From: Streptomyces sp. YPW6
Lineage (GTDB): Bacteria > Actinomycetota > Actinomycetes > Streptomycetales > Streptomycetaceae
DNA length: 64,000 bases
Reading direction: 5' to 3'
NCBI RefSeq assembly: GCF_018866325.1
Contig: NZ_CP076457.1
Span: forward strand, 558,001-622,000
Within the stretch, counting starts at the first letter, position 1. Every line of letters starts with the position of its first letter. This document shows positions 36,315 through 44,611 of the stretch, one piece after another. Under the pieces are notes generated by a model. That model was not told the origin of the DNA. It saw nothing but the letters and a program-made list of their open reading frames with translations, and searched no databases. The position numbers were made by a program, and so were the translations under genes.

Positions 36315-37049
36315 ATGCGCAGTACACACCGCATTCCTCTGATACTCATCGCGGCTGCGGTCACGGTACTCACGGGGTGCGCCGGGCAGGAAAACCATCG
36401 GCCGACGGACCTGGAACCCACGGGAGGCGGGGCATTCGACGGTGGGGCGGGCGGCGAGTACGGGCAGCCGGAGCCGACGCCGGACGTGCGGATCGGTGCT
36501 ACGAACAGAAAGATGCGACAGCAGTCCTTCCATGCGTCGGGTACGACCACGGCCTTCCCGGGCGCCACCCAGGAGACCTGGTGGGATCCGGACCACGGCC
36601 TCCACATGCGGGTCACCGGCAGCATGTCCGGAGACGTGTACTGCAAGGACGGAACCTCCTACACGAGCACGCCGCTCTTCGCCGCCGCGCTGGCCCAGCG
36701 CGGGCAGCTCATCGAGGTTCCCGACCGCCTCAAGGACGCCTTCGTCACCAGTGAGGCCGGGGACTGTGACATGTACTACCGGATCCCCGACATGGTTCAG
36801 GCCGCTCCGGACAAGGACCGCCGCGTCAACGGCCGACAGGCGTCGGCCTTCGAGACGCCCACCGGCAGCACCCAGGACGTCTACTTCCTGGAGGACGGCC
36901 GGCTCCGGCTGATCCTGGTGGAGTCCACACGCGCCGGACGGGCGAGCACCACCAGGTACGACTCGTACGGCAAGGGGTTCGCCTTCACCATGCCCGCTCC
37001 TGCGAAGACCATGACCGTCGCACAACTACGCGCCGCCGCCCAGGGATGA
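36315..37049 (+). CDS. Putative lipoprotein
   Basis: This 244-residue protein has a lipoprotein signal peptide: MRSTHRIPLILIAAAVTVLTGC, with the lipobox LTGC and Cys at residue 22. The mature part resembles actinobacterial LppX/LprG-like or DUF1396-like lipoproteins in layout: a short disordered Gly/Pro linker, then beta-rich sequence (SFHASGTTTAFPG, MRVTGSMSGDVYCKDGTSYTSTPLF) with two central cysteines about 50 residues apart. The role is unknown; lipid carriage or surface sensing is possible. ATG 36315 follows GGAG. A hairpin at 37204 may end its transcript. Confidence 0.82.
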   Translation: MRSTHRIPLILIAAAVTVLTGCAGQENHRPTDLEPTGGGAFDGGAGGEYGQPEPTPDVRIGATNRKMRQQSFHASGTTTAFPGATQETWWDPDHGLHMRVTGSMSGDVYCKDGTSYTSTPLFAAALAQRGQLIEVPDRLKDAFVTSEAGDCDMYYRIPDMVQAAPDKDRRVNGRQASAFETPTGSTQDVYFLEDGRLRLILVESTRAGRASTTRYDSYGKGFAFTMPAPAKTMTVAQLRAAAQG

Positions 37050-37196
37050 CCACGCCGGCATCCTCACCCGCGAGCCAGGTGCTGACGGTCGCTTCACACC
37101 ATGCGTGGCAGCCTGCGGTTGCGCCCATGTACGTGGCGAACGTCGACGGGGGCGTCCCCGTCCGCCGGCCCACTGATGGGTCGGTGCAGCACGAGC

Positions 37197-38528
37197 TCAC
37201 TGCGGGCAGACGTTCTCCCCGTCTGCCCCTGTTTCCTGCTCTCCTCTCGCATCGGGGTGTTGGGGTTCCCGGCGCCGTATTCCGACCAGGACATCGCTGT
37301 GCGCCGAGCGGGCCTTGAACACCGGTGTCGCGGCTTCCCGAGGAGCGTCTCCCCCAGTCCGCGGATACAACTCCGCGTGGCACCGCCGGGCCTCCTCCGC
37401 TGCCTCCGCCCGCGGCACCACGCTGTGTTCGGCGCCGGAGTCCCAGCCCAGAGCGGTGATCAGGCAGATGCCGTCCATGCGGTGCGCGGTCCGCAGGTGA
37501 TCGGTCGATCCACGTGCTCCGGCCGGTACCGTCAAGCAGGCCGTGCCCGCCGTGTCGAACTCCGTGACCACCAGTCCCTCGGCGCGCAGTTGCTCCGCCG
37601 CCGCCCCGCGCTGGTGCGCGGAGGGAAAGCACCAGACGTCGCTGTTCTGGAGGACGACGACCGCCGCCGCTCCGGGACCCGTGCACACCTCGGTCCCCTC
37701 GCCGGCGGACTCGCTCCACGGAAAGGGACGGCAGAGCAACCGAACGCCCCCTCGCTCCGCCCAGTCGACGGCCGACTCATGGACAACCTTGGCACCGTAT
37801 CGCGACATCCGGCGCAGGCTCTCGTAGTCGATCCGGTCCAGCACGCGGGCCGCCGGGACCAGATACGGGTCGGCGGTGCACACACCGGGGACGTCGGAGA
37901 ACAGTTCGCAGGTCTCCGCGCCGAGCGCGGCGGCGGCCGCCACCGCCGAGAGGTCGGAGCTGTTGCGGCCCAGCATGACTGTGCGGCCGGCCGCATCGAC
38001 GGCTTGGCCGCCGGGAACCACCACCACCGGGCAGTCGGCGAGGGCTGCGGTCAAGGGTTCGGCACTCGCCGCGACCAGGCACGCGCGGTCGGACGGGCCC
38101 TCCGCGACGAAACCGGTACCGGCCGCCTGGAGCGGCTGGGCAGGTACCCCCTCAGCGTTCAGAGCGGCGGCGAGCAGCGCGACACTGACCGTTTCTCCGG
38201 TGGTCAGGAGCATCGCGGCGGTGTCCGCGGGCGGGTCGTCGACGAGGGCGTCCAGGGTCTGCTGAAGGCGGCCTGTCGTACCGGACATGGCGCTCACGAC
38301 GAGGACGAGGGGGCGCCGTTCCTCGGCCAGGCGGCGCGCCGCGTACTGGGCGACGCGGTGAAAGCCCTCCAGTTCGGAGAAGGCAGAGCCGCCGAATTTC
38401 AGGACGATCGGCGGGCCGTCGACCGGATGGCCGTGCCGCGCCCCGGGCCCGGAGGATCGGCGGTGTTCCACGCGTTTCCCCGGCGTGGCGTCCTCCGGTG
38501 TGTCGTGAGCCGCCCGGCGAGTCGTCAT
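37197..38528 (-). CDS. lysC: Aspartate kinase paralogue (aspartokinase)
   Basis: This 443-residue amino-acid kinase would phosphorylate L-aspartate to aspartyl-4-phosphate. After a poorly conserved N-terminal extension comes the ATP/substrate site VLKFGGSAF (about residue 42), TTGETVSVALLAAAL near 108, and GRNSSDLSAVAAAAALGAE near 188 with the phosphate-binding Ser-Asp, followed by SDVPGVCTADP. The C-terminal ACT region is degenerate, so lysine/threonine feedback control may be altered, as expected of a pathway-dedicated enzyme. ATG 38528 overlaps the asd stop (ATGA), so the pair is coupled. Housekeeping lysC-asd should exist elsewhere in the genome. Confidence 0.88.
   Translation of the reverse strand: MTTRRAAHDTPEDATPGKRVEHRRSSGPGARHGHPVDGPPIVLKFGGSAFSELEGFHRVAQYAARRLAEERRPLVLVVSAMSGTTGRLQQTLDALVDDPPADTAAMLLTTGETVSVALLAAALNAEGVPAQPLQAAGTGFVAEGPSDRACLVAASAEPLTAALADCPVVVVPGGQAVDAAGRTVMLGRNSSDLSAVAAAAALGAETCELFSDVPGVCTADPYLVPAARVLDRIDYESLRRMSRYGAKVVHESAVDWAERGGVRLLCRPFPWSESAGEGTEVCTGPGAAAVVVLQNSDVWCFPSAHQRGAAAEQLRAEGLVVTEFDTAGTACLTVPAGARGSTDHLRTAHRMDGICLITALGWDSGAEHSVVPRAEAAEEARRCHAELYPRTGGDAPREAATPVFKARSAHSDVLVGIRRREPQHPDARGEQETGADGENVCPQ
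37204..37228 (+). terminator. Hairpin terminator between convergent lipoprotein and aspartokinase genes
   Basis: A 9-base-pair stem (GGGCAGACG/CGTCTGCCC) is followed by CTGTTTCCTG on the plus strand, so it would best serve the lipoprotein transcript. It lies inside the last codons of the aspartokinase gene. Confidence 0.5.
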
Positions 38529-39574
38529 CCGAGCCAGCCGTTCCCGGTGGCGAGCTCGACGATCTGGAGGGCGTTGAGCGCGGCTCCCACCCAGAGGTTG
38601 TCGGCGACCACCCAGAGCGCGGCCGCACGGTCGTCCTCGGGTTCGACACGTATGCGCCCGACATGGACCAGTGCACGGTCCTCCGCGGTGGCGAAGACGG
38701 TGCGTGGCATGGGGTAGGAGGGGCTCTGTGACCTGGGGTAGACGCGCAGCCCGTCCGTCGCGGCCAGGGCCTTCTCCAGGGCTGCGGGCGTGACCGGCTC
38801 GCGCAGCCGTACGTGCACCGCCTCGGAGTGGCAGTCGAAGACCGGCACGCGCACGGCAGTTGCTCTCAGCCGCAGGCCGGGCAGGCCAAGGATCTTGCGC
38901 GGCTCGCGGACGAGCTTGCGCTCCTCGTGGGTGAGTCCGGTGTCGTCCTGGAGGCCGATCTCGGGGACGAGGTTGAATGCCAACGGTTGCCCGAACCTGC
39001 CTCCGGGGGCGCCCTGGGCCTTCGGGTCCTCCAGGATGGCCTCGGACTGCCGTGTCAGCTCCCGCAGCCCGTGCACACCTCCTCCCGAGGCCGCCTGGTA
39101 GGTGGCCACCACGACGTCCTCCAGCCCTGCCAGTCTGTGCAGCGGGCTCAGGACGCGGACGAGCTGGATGGTGGAGCAGTTGGGGTTGGCGACGATGTTG
39201 GGCCCCGGCCTGGTGTCGAGAAGGCCGGGGTTGACCTGCGGGACGACGAGAGGGACGTCGGGACGCATCCGAAAGGCGGAGCTGTTGTCCACCACGAGAA
39301 CCCCGGCCGCCGCGAGGCGTTCCGCCTCGCGGGCACTGATCTCGGCGCCGGCTGAAAAGATCGCGACGTCCAGCCCGTCGGGGTCCAGTTCGTCCAGAGT
39401 CACCACTTCAGCGACGGGGAGTGACAGGCCCAGTTCGGCGCGCAGGTCGCGGCCCCTGCTGCGTGCCGATCCGACGGGCACCACTTTCTCCACCGGCACG
39501 ATGCCCCCGTCGAGCAGGGCCAGGCACTCCCGGCCCACCGCTCCGGTGGCGCCGACTATCGCGATACGCAGCAT
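38525..39574 (-). CDS. asd: Aspartate-semialdehyde dehydrogenase
   Basis: This 349-residue enzyme would reduce aspartyl phosphate to L-aspartate-4-semialdehyde with NADPH. It has the cofactor loop IVGATGAVGRE at residues 6-16, the catalytic cysteine in NPNCSTIQ (about 131-138), AASGGGVHGL near 164, and the catalytic His in FDCHSEAVHVRL near 255. Length matches the family. ATG 39574 follows AGGAGG. It lies 27 bases after the GlxA-type regulator gene and overlaps the aspartokinase start, so regulator-asd-lysC looks like one unit supplying aspartate semialdehyde to the cluster. Confidence 0.93.
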   Translation of the reverse strand: MLRIAIVGATGAVGRECLALLDGGIVPVEKVVPVGSARSRGRDLRAELGLSLPVAEVVTLDELDPDGLDVAIFSAGAEISAREAERLAAAGVLVVDNSSAFRMRPDVPLVVPQVNPGLLDTRPGPNIVANPNCSTIQLVRVLSPLHRLAGLEDVVVATYQAASGGGVHGLRELTRQSEAILEDPKAQGAPGGRFGQPLAFNLVPEIGLQDDTGLTHEERKLVREPRKILGLPGLRLRATAVRVPVFDCHSEAVHVRLREPVTPAALEKALAATDGLRVYPRSQSPSYPMPRTVFATAEDRALVHVGRIRVEPEDDRAAALWVVADNLWVGAALNALQIVELATGNGWLG

Positions 39575-39601
39575 GTATGTCCTCCTGTTGCCCGATGGGG
39601 C

Positions 39602-40576
39602 TCAACGCGTGGGCGTGTCGGTCAATCGGCCGCGAAAGGCGCGGCGATAGGCGTTGGGGGTGGTGTTGAGGGAGCGTAGGAACTGGTACCGCAGGGCCGC
39701 CGCGTTGGCGAAACCCGTGCGGGCAGCGATGGTCTCCATGGTCTCGTCGGTGTTCTCCAGCAGCCGCTGGGCGCTGAGCACCCGCTGGGCCAGCAGCCAT
39801 CGGTAGGGAGTGGTCCCCGTCTCCGCGCGAAAGCGCCGGGCGAAGGTCCGCGGTGACATGCAGGCACGCATCGACAGATGCTCGACGCTGATCTCCTGGT
39901 CCAGGTGTTCTTCGGCCCAGACGAGCACCTCACGCACGCCGTCTTCCCCGTACTGGGCGACGGGCCGCTCGATGTACTGGGCCTGACCGCCCTCCCGGTG
40001 CGGGGGAACCACCATGCGCCGGGCGATGGCGTTGGCGACGTCGCTGCCCTGGAGCTTGCGCACCAGGTGGAGACAGGCATCGATACCGGCGGATGTGCCG
40101 GCCGAGGTGAGGATGGGGTCCTCGTCGACGTAGAGCACGCTCGCTTCGACCTTGGCTCGCGGATAGCGTTCGGCGAGCGCGTCGGCATATCGCCAGTGGG
40201 TGGTGCAGCGGCGTCCGTCCAGCAGTCCGGCGGCGCCGAGGACGAAGGCGCCGACGCAGACGCTGACGACCCGGGCTCCGTGGTCGACCGCCTGGCGCAG
40301 GCCCTCCAGGAGGGCTGGGGGGAAGTCCCTGGTGTGGAAGTCGTCCCCGACCGGGATGGCGATCAGATCGGCTTCTGCCATCCGGTCGAGGCCATGGGGT
40401 GTGCTGATCGTGAATCCGGGCACCGCGCGCACCGACGAAGACTCTGCGGCAACCAGCGCGAAGTCGTAGGCGGGCAGGCCCTCCTCCTGACGGTCGATTC
40501 CGAAGACCTCGCATATGACACCGAGTTCGAATGGATGGACGTCCTCCAGCAGGACCGCGACTACGTTCTTCAACAT
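39602..40576 (-). CDS. GlxA-family AraC-type transcriptional regulator (DJ-1/PfpI domain)
   Basis: This regulator of about 324 residues has an N-terminal DJ-1/PfpI-like domain (LKNVVAVLLEDVHPFELGV..., CVGAFVLGAAGLLDGRRCTTHWRYA with the nucleophile-elbow Cys) and a C-terminal double AraC helix-turn-helix (SVEHLSMRACMSPRTFARRF and ETMETIAARTGFANAAALRYQF). The family controls amino-acid and secondary-metabolite genes, as activators or repressors. I start at ATG 40576 (a GGGTG lies upstream); GTG 40585 is an alternative. It is upstream of asd-lysC on the same strand, and the motif before it recurs upstream of the MFS gene at 44,540. Confidence 0.9.
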   Translation of the reverse strand: MLKNVVAVLLEDVHPFELGVICEVFGIDRQEEGLPAYDFALVAAESSSVRAVPGFTISTPHGLDRMAEADLIAIPVGDDFHTRDFPPALLEGLRQAVDHGARVVSVCVGAFVLGAAGLLDGRRCTTHWRYADALAERYPRAKVEASVLYVDEDPILTSAGTSAGIDACLHLVRKLQGSDVANAIARRMVVPPHREGGQAQYIERPVAQYGEDGVREVLVWAEEHLDQEISVEHLSMRACMSPRTFARRFRAETGTTPYRWLLAQRVLSAQRLLENTDETMETIAARTGFANAAALRYQFLRSLNTTPNAYRRAFRGRLTDTPTR

Positions 40577-40587
40577 GGCACCCACTG

Positions 40588-40610
40588 TGGCAGTAATGCG
40601 TGGTGTTCTG
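40588..40610. promoter_or_regulatory. Shared motif TGGCAGTAATGCGTGGTGTT, copy 1
   Basis: It lies just upstream of the GlxA-type regulator. A close match, TGGCAGTAATTCGTAGTTCA, is present at 44540-44560 before the divergent MFS gene; the two agree at 15 of the first 17 positions. This suggests a common binding site within the cluster. Confidence 0.5.
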
Positions 40611-40680
40611 ACAGCCCTCGGACTTTTCCTTGGCCGGATCGGTGTTCATACTCGAAGCACGGACTTGAGTCGGTGGAGCG

Positions 40681-41160
40681 TCATTCGGTGTCACTCGGCG
40701 GCCGTGACGCATCATCGGAGGCAGGAGAATCGAGGGAGACGATTCCGCAGCGGATGCCCAGGACCACGGCCTGTGTACGATCGGACACGCCGGCCTTCAT
40801 AAAGAGGGCGGACAGGTGGTTCTTCACGGTCTTCTCGGAGATTCCCAGCGCTTTGGCAACACTCCGATTCGAATTGCCCTGCGATATGAGCACGAGAATC
40901 TGACGCTCGCGGTCCGTCAGGAGGTCGAGCGCGGAGCGTGCGGCGAGGTTCTCTGCGGAAGGGGTCGATGCCGCAGCCGCCCGCAGGTTTTGAATGAGGT
41001 GTTCTTGGGCCTCGAGCGCGTCCTGTGCCTCGGCCAGAGCTTTGTGCACGCTGGCGACGACCTGGGCCAGGGCAGCTATGGGTTCTTTCGGCACCCCGCA
41101 TAGGCCGCAGCACCCTCCAGCCCTCGACTCCGCCGCGGGCACTCGCGCAACACGTGACAT
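40681..41160 (-). CDS. LuxR-type helix-turn-helix regulator, single domain
   Basis: This 159-residue protein has a cysteine-rich N-terminus (GGCCGLCGVPKEP), a helical, probably coiled-coil middle (VASVHKALAEAQDALEAQEHLIQNL) and a C-terminal LuxR/GerE helix-turn-helix: LTDRERQILVLISQGNSNRSVAKALGISEKTVKNHL. There is no receiver domain, so it is an orphan regulator typical of biosynthetic clusters. The four clustered Cys near residues 17-22 could bind a metal or sense redox. ATG 41160 follows GGAGGGGG; a GTG at 41178 would lie upstream of that site. It is adjacent to the aldehyde dehydrogenase gene. Confidence 0.88.
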   Translation of the reverse strand: MSRVARVPAAESRAGGCCGLCGVPKEPIAALAQVVASVHKALAEAQDALEAQEHLIQNLRAAAASTPSAENLAARSALDLLTDRERQILVLISQGNSNRSVAKALGISEKTVKNHLSALFMKAGVSDRTQAVVLGIRCGIVSLDSPASDDASRPPSDTE

Positions 41161-41264
41161 GGAATGATCCCCCTCCACTGGTCTCCATCGGCCTGAACGC
41201 GTTCTCAGCAGGTACGGCGCGCCCGCAGGGCCGCAGAGCCTGAGCGGGGCGATCCGGTACCAGG

Positions 41265-42722
41265 TCAGGCGGGAGGGCCGGAGCGCATGGCCACCGTCTT
41301 GCAGCGCGTGTACTCGCGCAGTCCCTCCAGCCCCTTCTCCACTCCTATCCCCGAGCGCCGGTAGCCGCCGAACGGCAATTCGACCCCTCCGGCCGCGCTG
41401 TAGTCGTTCACGAACACCTGTCCCACCCTGAGCCGTTGGGCGAGCCAGTGGGCGGCGGTCACGTCGGACGTCCAGATCCCGGCGGCGAGTCCGTACGTGG
41501 TGTGCTCGGCGAGGACGACGGCCTCATCCAGCGTGTCGAAGGGCGTAACGCACAGGACCGGTCCGAAGATCTCTTCGTTGAAGGCGCGGTGCTGCGGGGT
41601 GACCCCGTCGAGGATGGTGGGTTCCACGTAGAAGCCCTCGGCCCACCCCGCCCCTTCTGGCACTCCGCCGCCGACGACAACCTCGGCGTCCCTGGCCCCC
41701 TCCGCCAGGTAGCCCAGGACACGCGCGCGCTGTCTCGCGGAGATCAGCGGTCCCATGTCGGGGTCGTCGGCCCCCGGGCCGATGCGCAGCGCGGCGAATC
41801 GTTCGGCGAGGGCGGCCACCAGGTGGTCGTGAACGGACCGGTGGACGAGCAGCCGGCTACCTGCGGAGCAGTTCTGACCAGCGTGCTCGGTGATGGCATC
41901 CACGAGCTGCGGCACCGCGCGCCCCGCGTCGAAGTCCGGAAGCACCAGCTGGGCCGACTTCCCGCCGAGCTCCAGGGTGACAGGCACAATCGTACGGGCG
42001 GCGGCGCCCATGACGAGTTCGCCGACCTTTCGCGACCCGGTGAAGGAGATCCGGTCGATACCGGGGTGGGCGGCGAGCGCCGCCCCAGCCTCCTCCCCGT
42101 AGCCGGGCACGACGTTCAGGACTCCGGCGGGGAGTGAGGCGCGCTCCGCGAGGGCGGCCAGCAAGAGGGAGGTGAGGGGCGCGTCCTCCGCAGGCTTCAG
42201 GACGCAGCAGTTTCCCGCGGCGATGGCGGGGGCCAGAGTCCTGGCGGCGATCTGGAGGGGATAGTTCCAGGGGATGATGTGGGCGCAGACGCCGTACGGT
42301 TCGCGCAGGGTGAAGGCCAGTCGGTCCGGGCGCTGCTGGATCGTTTCGCCACCGAGTGCTTCGAGGGCGTTGGCGTAGAACTCGAAGTAGCGGGCGGCGA
42401 CGTCGGCGTCCGTGCGCGCTTGGCTGATCGGCTTTCCGGTGTCCAGGGTCTCCAGGCGTGCCAGCTGCTCGCGCTCCTCGCGCAGAGCGTCCGCGATGCG
42501 GCGGCAGAGCCGGGAGCGCTCCGGAGGTTCGGTGAAGCGCCAGACCGTCTCATGGGTGTGGCGGGCCGCCTCCACGGCGGCATGGACCTCGGTGGAACCG
42601 CAGCGGGCGACCCTGGCGACGGGACGGGCGTTCGACGGATCGATGACGTCGATCCAGTCACCGGTGGCCACGCTCTTCCCCGCGATGACGGCCGCGTGTC
42701 TCGGCAACTCTGCTTCACTCAC
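41265..42722 (-). CDS. NAD(P)-dependent aldehyde dehydrogenase (betaine/amino-aldehyde type)
   Basis: This 485-residue ALDH has the cofactor-binding segment IIPWNYPLQIAARTLAPAIAAGN (about residues 140-162), the oxyanion/catalytic Glu in LELGGKSAQLV (about 252) and the nucleophile in GQNCSAGSR (about 284). Overall it resembles betaine-aldehyde or 4-aminobutyraldehyde dehydrogenases, which oxidise small (amino)aldehydes to acids. Start is GTG 42722. It lies between the Fe-type alcohol dehydrogenase and LuxR genes. With that dehydrogenase it could carry an alcohol-aldehyde-acid sequence on the pathway intermediate; this is inference. Confidence 0.9.
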   Translation of the reverse strand: MSEAELPRHAAVIAGKSVATGDWIDVIDPSNARPVARVARCGSTEVHAAVEAARHTHETVWRFTEPPERSRLCRRIADALREEREQLARLETLDTGKPISQARTDADVAARYFEFYANALEALGGETIQQRPDRLAFTLREPYGVCAHIIPWNYPLQIAARTLAPAIAAGNCCVLKPAEDAPLTSLLLAALAERASLPAGVLNVVPGYGEEAGAALAAHPGIDRISFTGSRKVGELVMGAAARTIVPVTLELGGKSAQLVLPDFDAGRAVPQLVDAITEHAGQNCSAGSRLLVHRSVHDHLVAALAERFAALRIGPGADDPDMGPLISARQRARVLGYLAEGARDAEVVVGGGVPEGAGWAEGFYVEPTILDGVTPQHRAFNEEIFGPVLCVTPFDTLDEAVVLAEHTTYGLAAGIWTSDVTAAHWLAQRLRVGQVFVNDYSAAGGVELPFGGYRRSGIGVEKGLEGLREYTRCKTVAMRSGPPA

Positions 42723-42790
42723 GGGTGCATCCAGATCGTCGGGGGCGGAGGGACGGAGGTGTGAAGGGACCGGAGGGTGGCGGCGTGTCG

Positions 42791-44098
42791 TCAGCCGGCC
42801 ATGGAGGCGGCGATGACCCGCTCCAGGTCACGTGCGGCAACGTCGCGCGGACAGCACACCAGCAGCCGCTGCTGCTTGAGTGCGCCCTCGACGAGGTGCG
42901 GCACGTCCTTGCTGCCGTAGCCGAAGTCCTTCAGCCCGGCCGGCCCTCCGGTGTCGGCGACGATGCTCGCCAATGCTGCGGGGAGCACGTCCGCACCGTT
43001 GGCCGTGGTGACTCCGGCCAGGTTCGCGCCGAGCAGTTCGGCGGCACGCAGATGGCGCTCGGGGGACGTGGCGTAGGTGAACTCGAAGGCGGCGGCCGCC
43101 GTGGAGACGACCGCGGCGCCATGCGGGATCATCGCGTGGTCGACTCGATACCCCGGGGGGTGATAGTCCCGGACGAGCCCGGCGACGGGGTAGGCGCAGG
43201 CGTGCGGGATGTGCGTCCCGGCGTTGCCGAACCCCATGCCGGCGAAGCCGGCTGCCCGGCTCATTCCCGTACGGGCCTCCAGGTCGTCGGGGTTGAGCAC
43301 CGCGCGCCTGAGGTAGCGGCCCACCAAGTCCAGCGCCTGCTCGGCCCAGATATCGCTGATCGGGTTGGCGCCGATGTACAGCGGCCGGTCGCCGGGCGCT
43401 GCGTACGGCGGGCGACGGTCGTAGAGGCGTGCGGTGTAGGACTCGCAGGCGTGGGTGAGGACGTCGTAGCCGGACGATGCGGTGACCGCGGCCGGCAGGG
43501 TGAGTGTGTTCGCCGGGTCGACCAGGGCCAGGGTGGGCAGCAGCCGCAGGTCGCTGATCCCGGTCTTCACCCGCAGGTCCGTGACGCCGAGAGCGACCAT
43601 GGCGGTGCACTCGCTGCCGCTGCCCGCCGTCGTGGGCACTGCTATCAGCGGCTTGAGGGGGCCGGGAACGGCGGCTCCGGCGCCGATCGGCGCGTTGAGG
43701 TAGTCGCGTACGGGGCGGCCGGGATAGCTGAGCAGCAGGTTCAGCATCTTGGCCGTGTCGATGGAGCTTCCGCCGCCGAGGCCGACGTAGCCGTCGACCT
43801 GAAGCCCCGCCAGTGCACGGGCCGCCTCGGCGCAGCTCTCGTCGGTGGGTTCGACATGGACACGGTCGAACGTGACGACCGATATGCCTTCCTGCTCGAT
43901 GCTCTTGGCGACCCGCGCGGGCAGTCCGAGGGCAGCCAGCACGGGGTCGGTGACCAGCAGCACTGTCGTGACTCCCACCCTGCGCAGTTCGTAGCCGATC
44001 TCGCGGGTGGCACCGACGCCGAACTTGAGAGGGGGAGCCTGCCAGTTGATGATGCGTTCCTGCTCCGGCGCATTTCCGCTCAACCAGAATGGCTCCAC
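42791..44098 (-). CDS. Iron-containing (group III) alcohol dehydrogenase
   Basis: This 435-residue enzyme resembles hydroxyacid-oxoacid transhydrogenase and butanol dehydrogenases. The NAD-phosphate loop is GLGGGSSIDTAKML (about residue 107), with PTTAGSGSECT near 160. Metal-site histidines appear in GTHIPHACAYP (about 285-295) and VDHAMIPHG (about 312), with an Asp from the SSGYDVLTHACES helix. GTG 44098 is preferred, having GGGGG upstream; longer frames read into the divergent promoter region. It heads the minus-strand row of dehydrogenase and regulator genes and is divergent from the MFS exporter. Confidence 0.88.
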   Translation of the reverse strand: MEPFWLSGNAPEQERIINWQAPPLKFGVGATREIGYELRRVGVTTVLLVTDPVLAALGLPARVAKSIEQEGISVVTFDRVHVEPTDESCAEAARALAGLQVDGYVGLGGGSSIDTAKMLNLLLSYPGRPVRDYLNAPIGAGAAVPGPLKPLIAVPTTAGSGSECTAMVALGVTDLRVKTGISDLRLLPTLALVDPANTLTLPAAVTASSGYDVLTHACESYTARLYDRRPPYAAPGDRPLYIGANPISDIWAEQALDLVGRYLRRAVLNPDDLEARTGMSRAAGFAGMGFGNAGTHIPHACAYPVAGLVRDYHPPGYRVDHAMIPHGAAVVSTAAAAFEFTYATSPERHLRAAELLGANLAGVTTANGADVLPAALASIVADTGGPAGLKDFGYGSKDVPHLVEGALKQQRLLVCCPRDVAARDLERVIAASMAG

Positions 44099-44611
44099 AG
44101 TCCGACCCCCGCCTTCGTTCACTTGGTGTAGATATCCAGTCGAGACACAGAACGGCGAACGGCACCTGGTGGAACGAATCAGCCGAGGCGGCACATACGT
44201 TTCACCGATCATGCAGAATTCGGCCGACTGGCCGCCATACTAGACAGCCGGATTTGGTCACGCCATAGGACCAGAGTCCTATGCCCGAATCACCTGACGG
44301 CACATCCGAGGATAATGATTCGAAAACGGAAAAGATCGTTCCGCGAACCGCGCCCCTCTGCCTGGACTTTCCTTCTCCCGCAGCGGTCCAGGAGTCCAGG
44401 AATCCAGGATTACGAAATCCTCACCGAACCGCCACGTTCACGCAAGTCCACTCCCAGCCATCTCGCGACCCACCGGAACCATCTCATCCGGTCACCGGTC
44501 ACCGGTCATCCCGCCCGGACCAGGCGCGCTCTCCGACGATGGCAGTAATTCGTAGTTCATCGTCAGCGCTGACACTGGTGCCGCAGCAGCCGATTCCGCA
44601 CAGTGAGGACC
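44099..44611. promoter_or_regulatory. Divergent promoter region of the cluster (513 bases, non-coding)
   Basis: This region separates the alcohol-dehydrogenase row from the MFS/ATP-grasp genes and is richer in A+T than its flanks. It contains a perfect inverted repeat CATAGGAC-CAGA-GTCCTATG (44264-44283), three head-to-tail CCGGTCA heptamers (44488-44508), and TGGCAGTAATTCGTAGTTCA (44540-44559), shared with the region before the GlxA-type regulator. These look like binding sites for cluster regulators. I see no gene in it. Confidence 0.6.
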
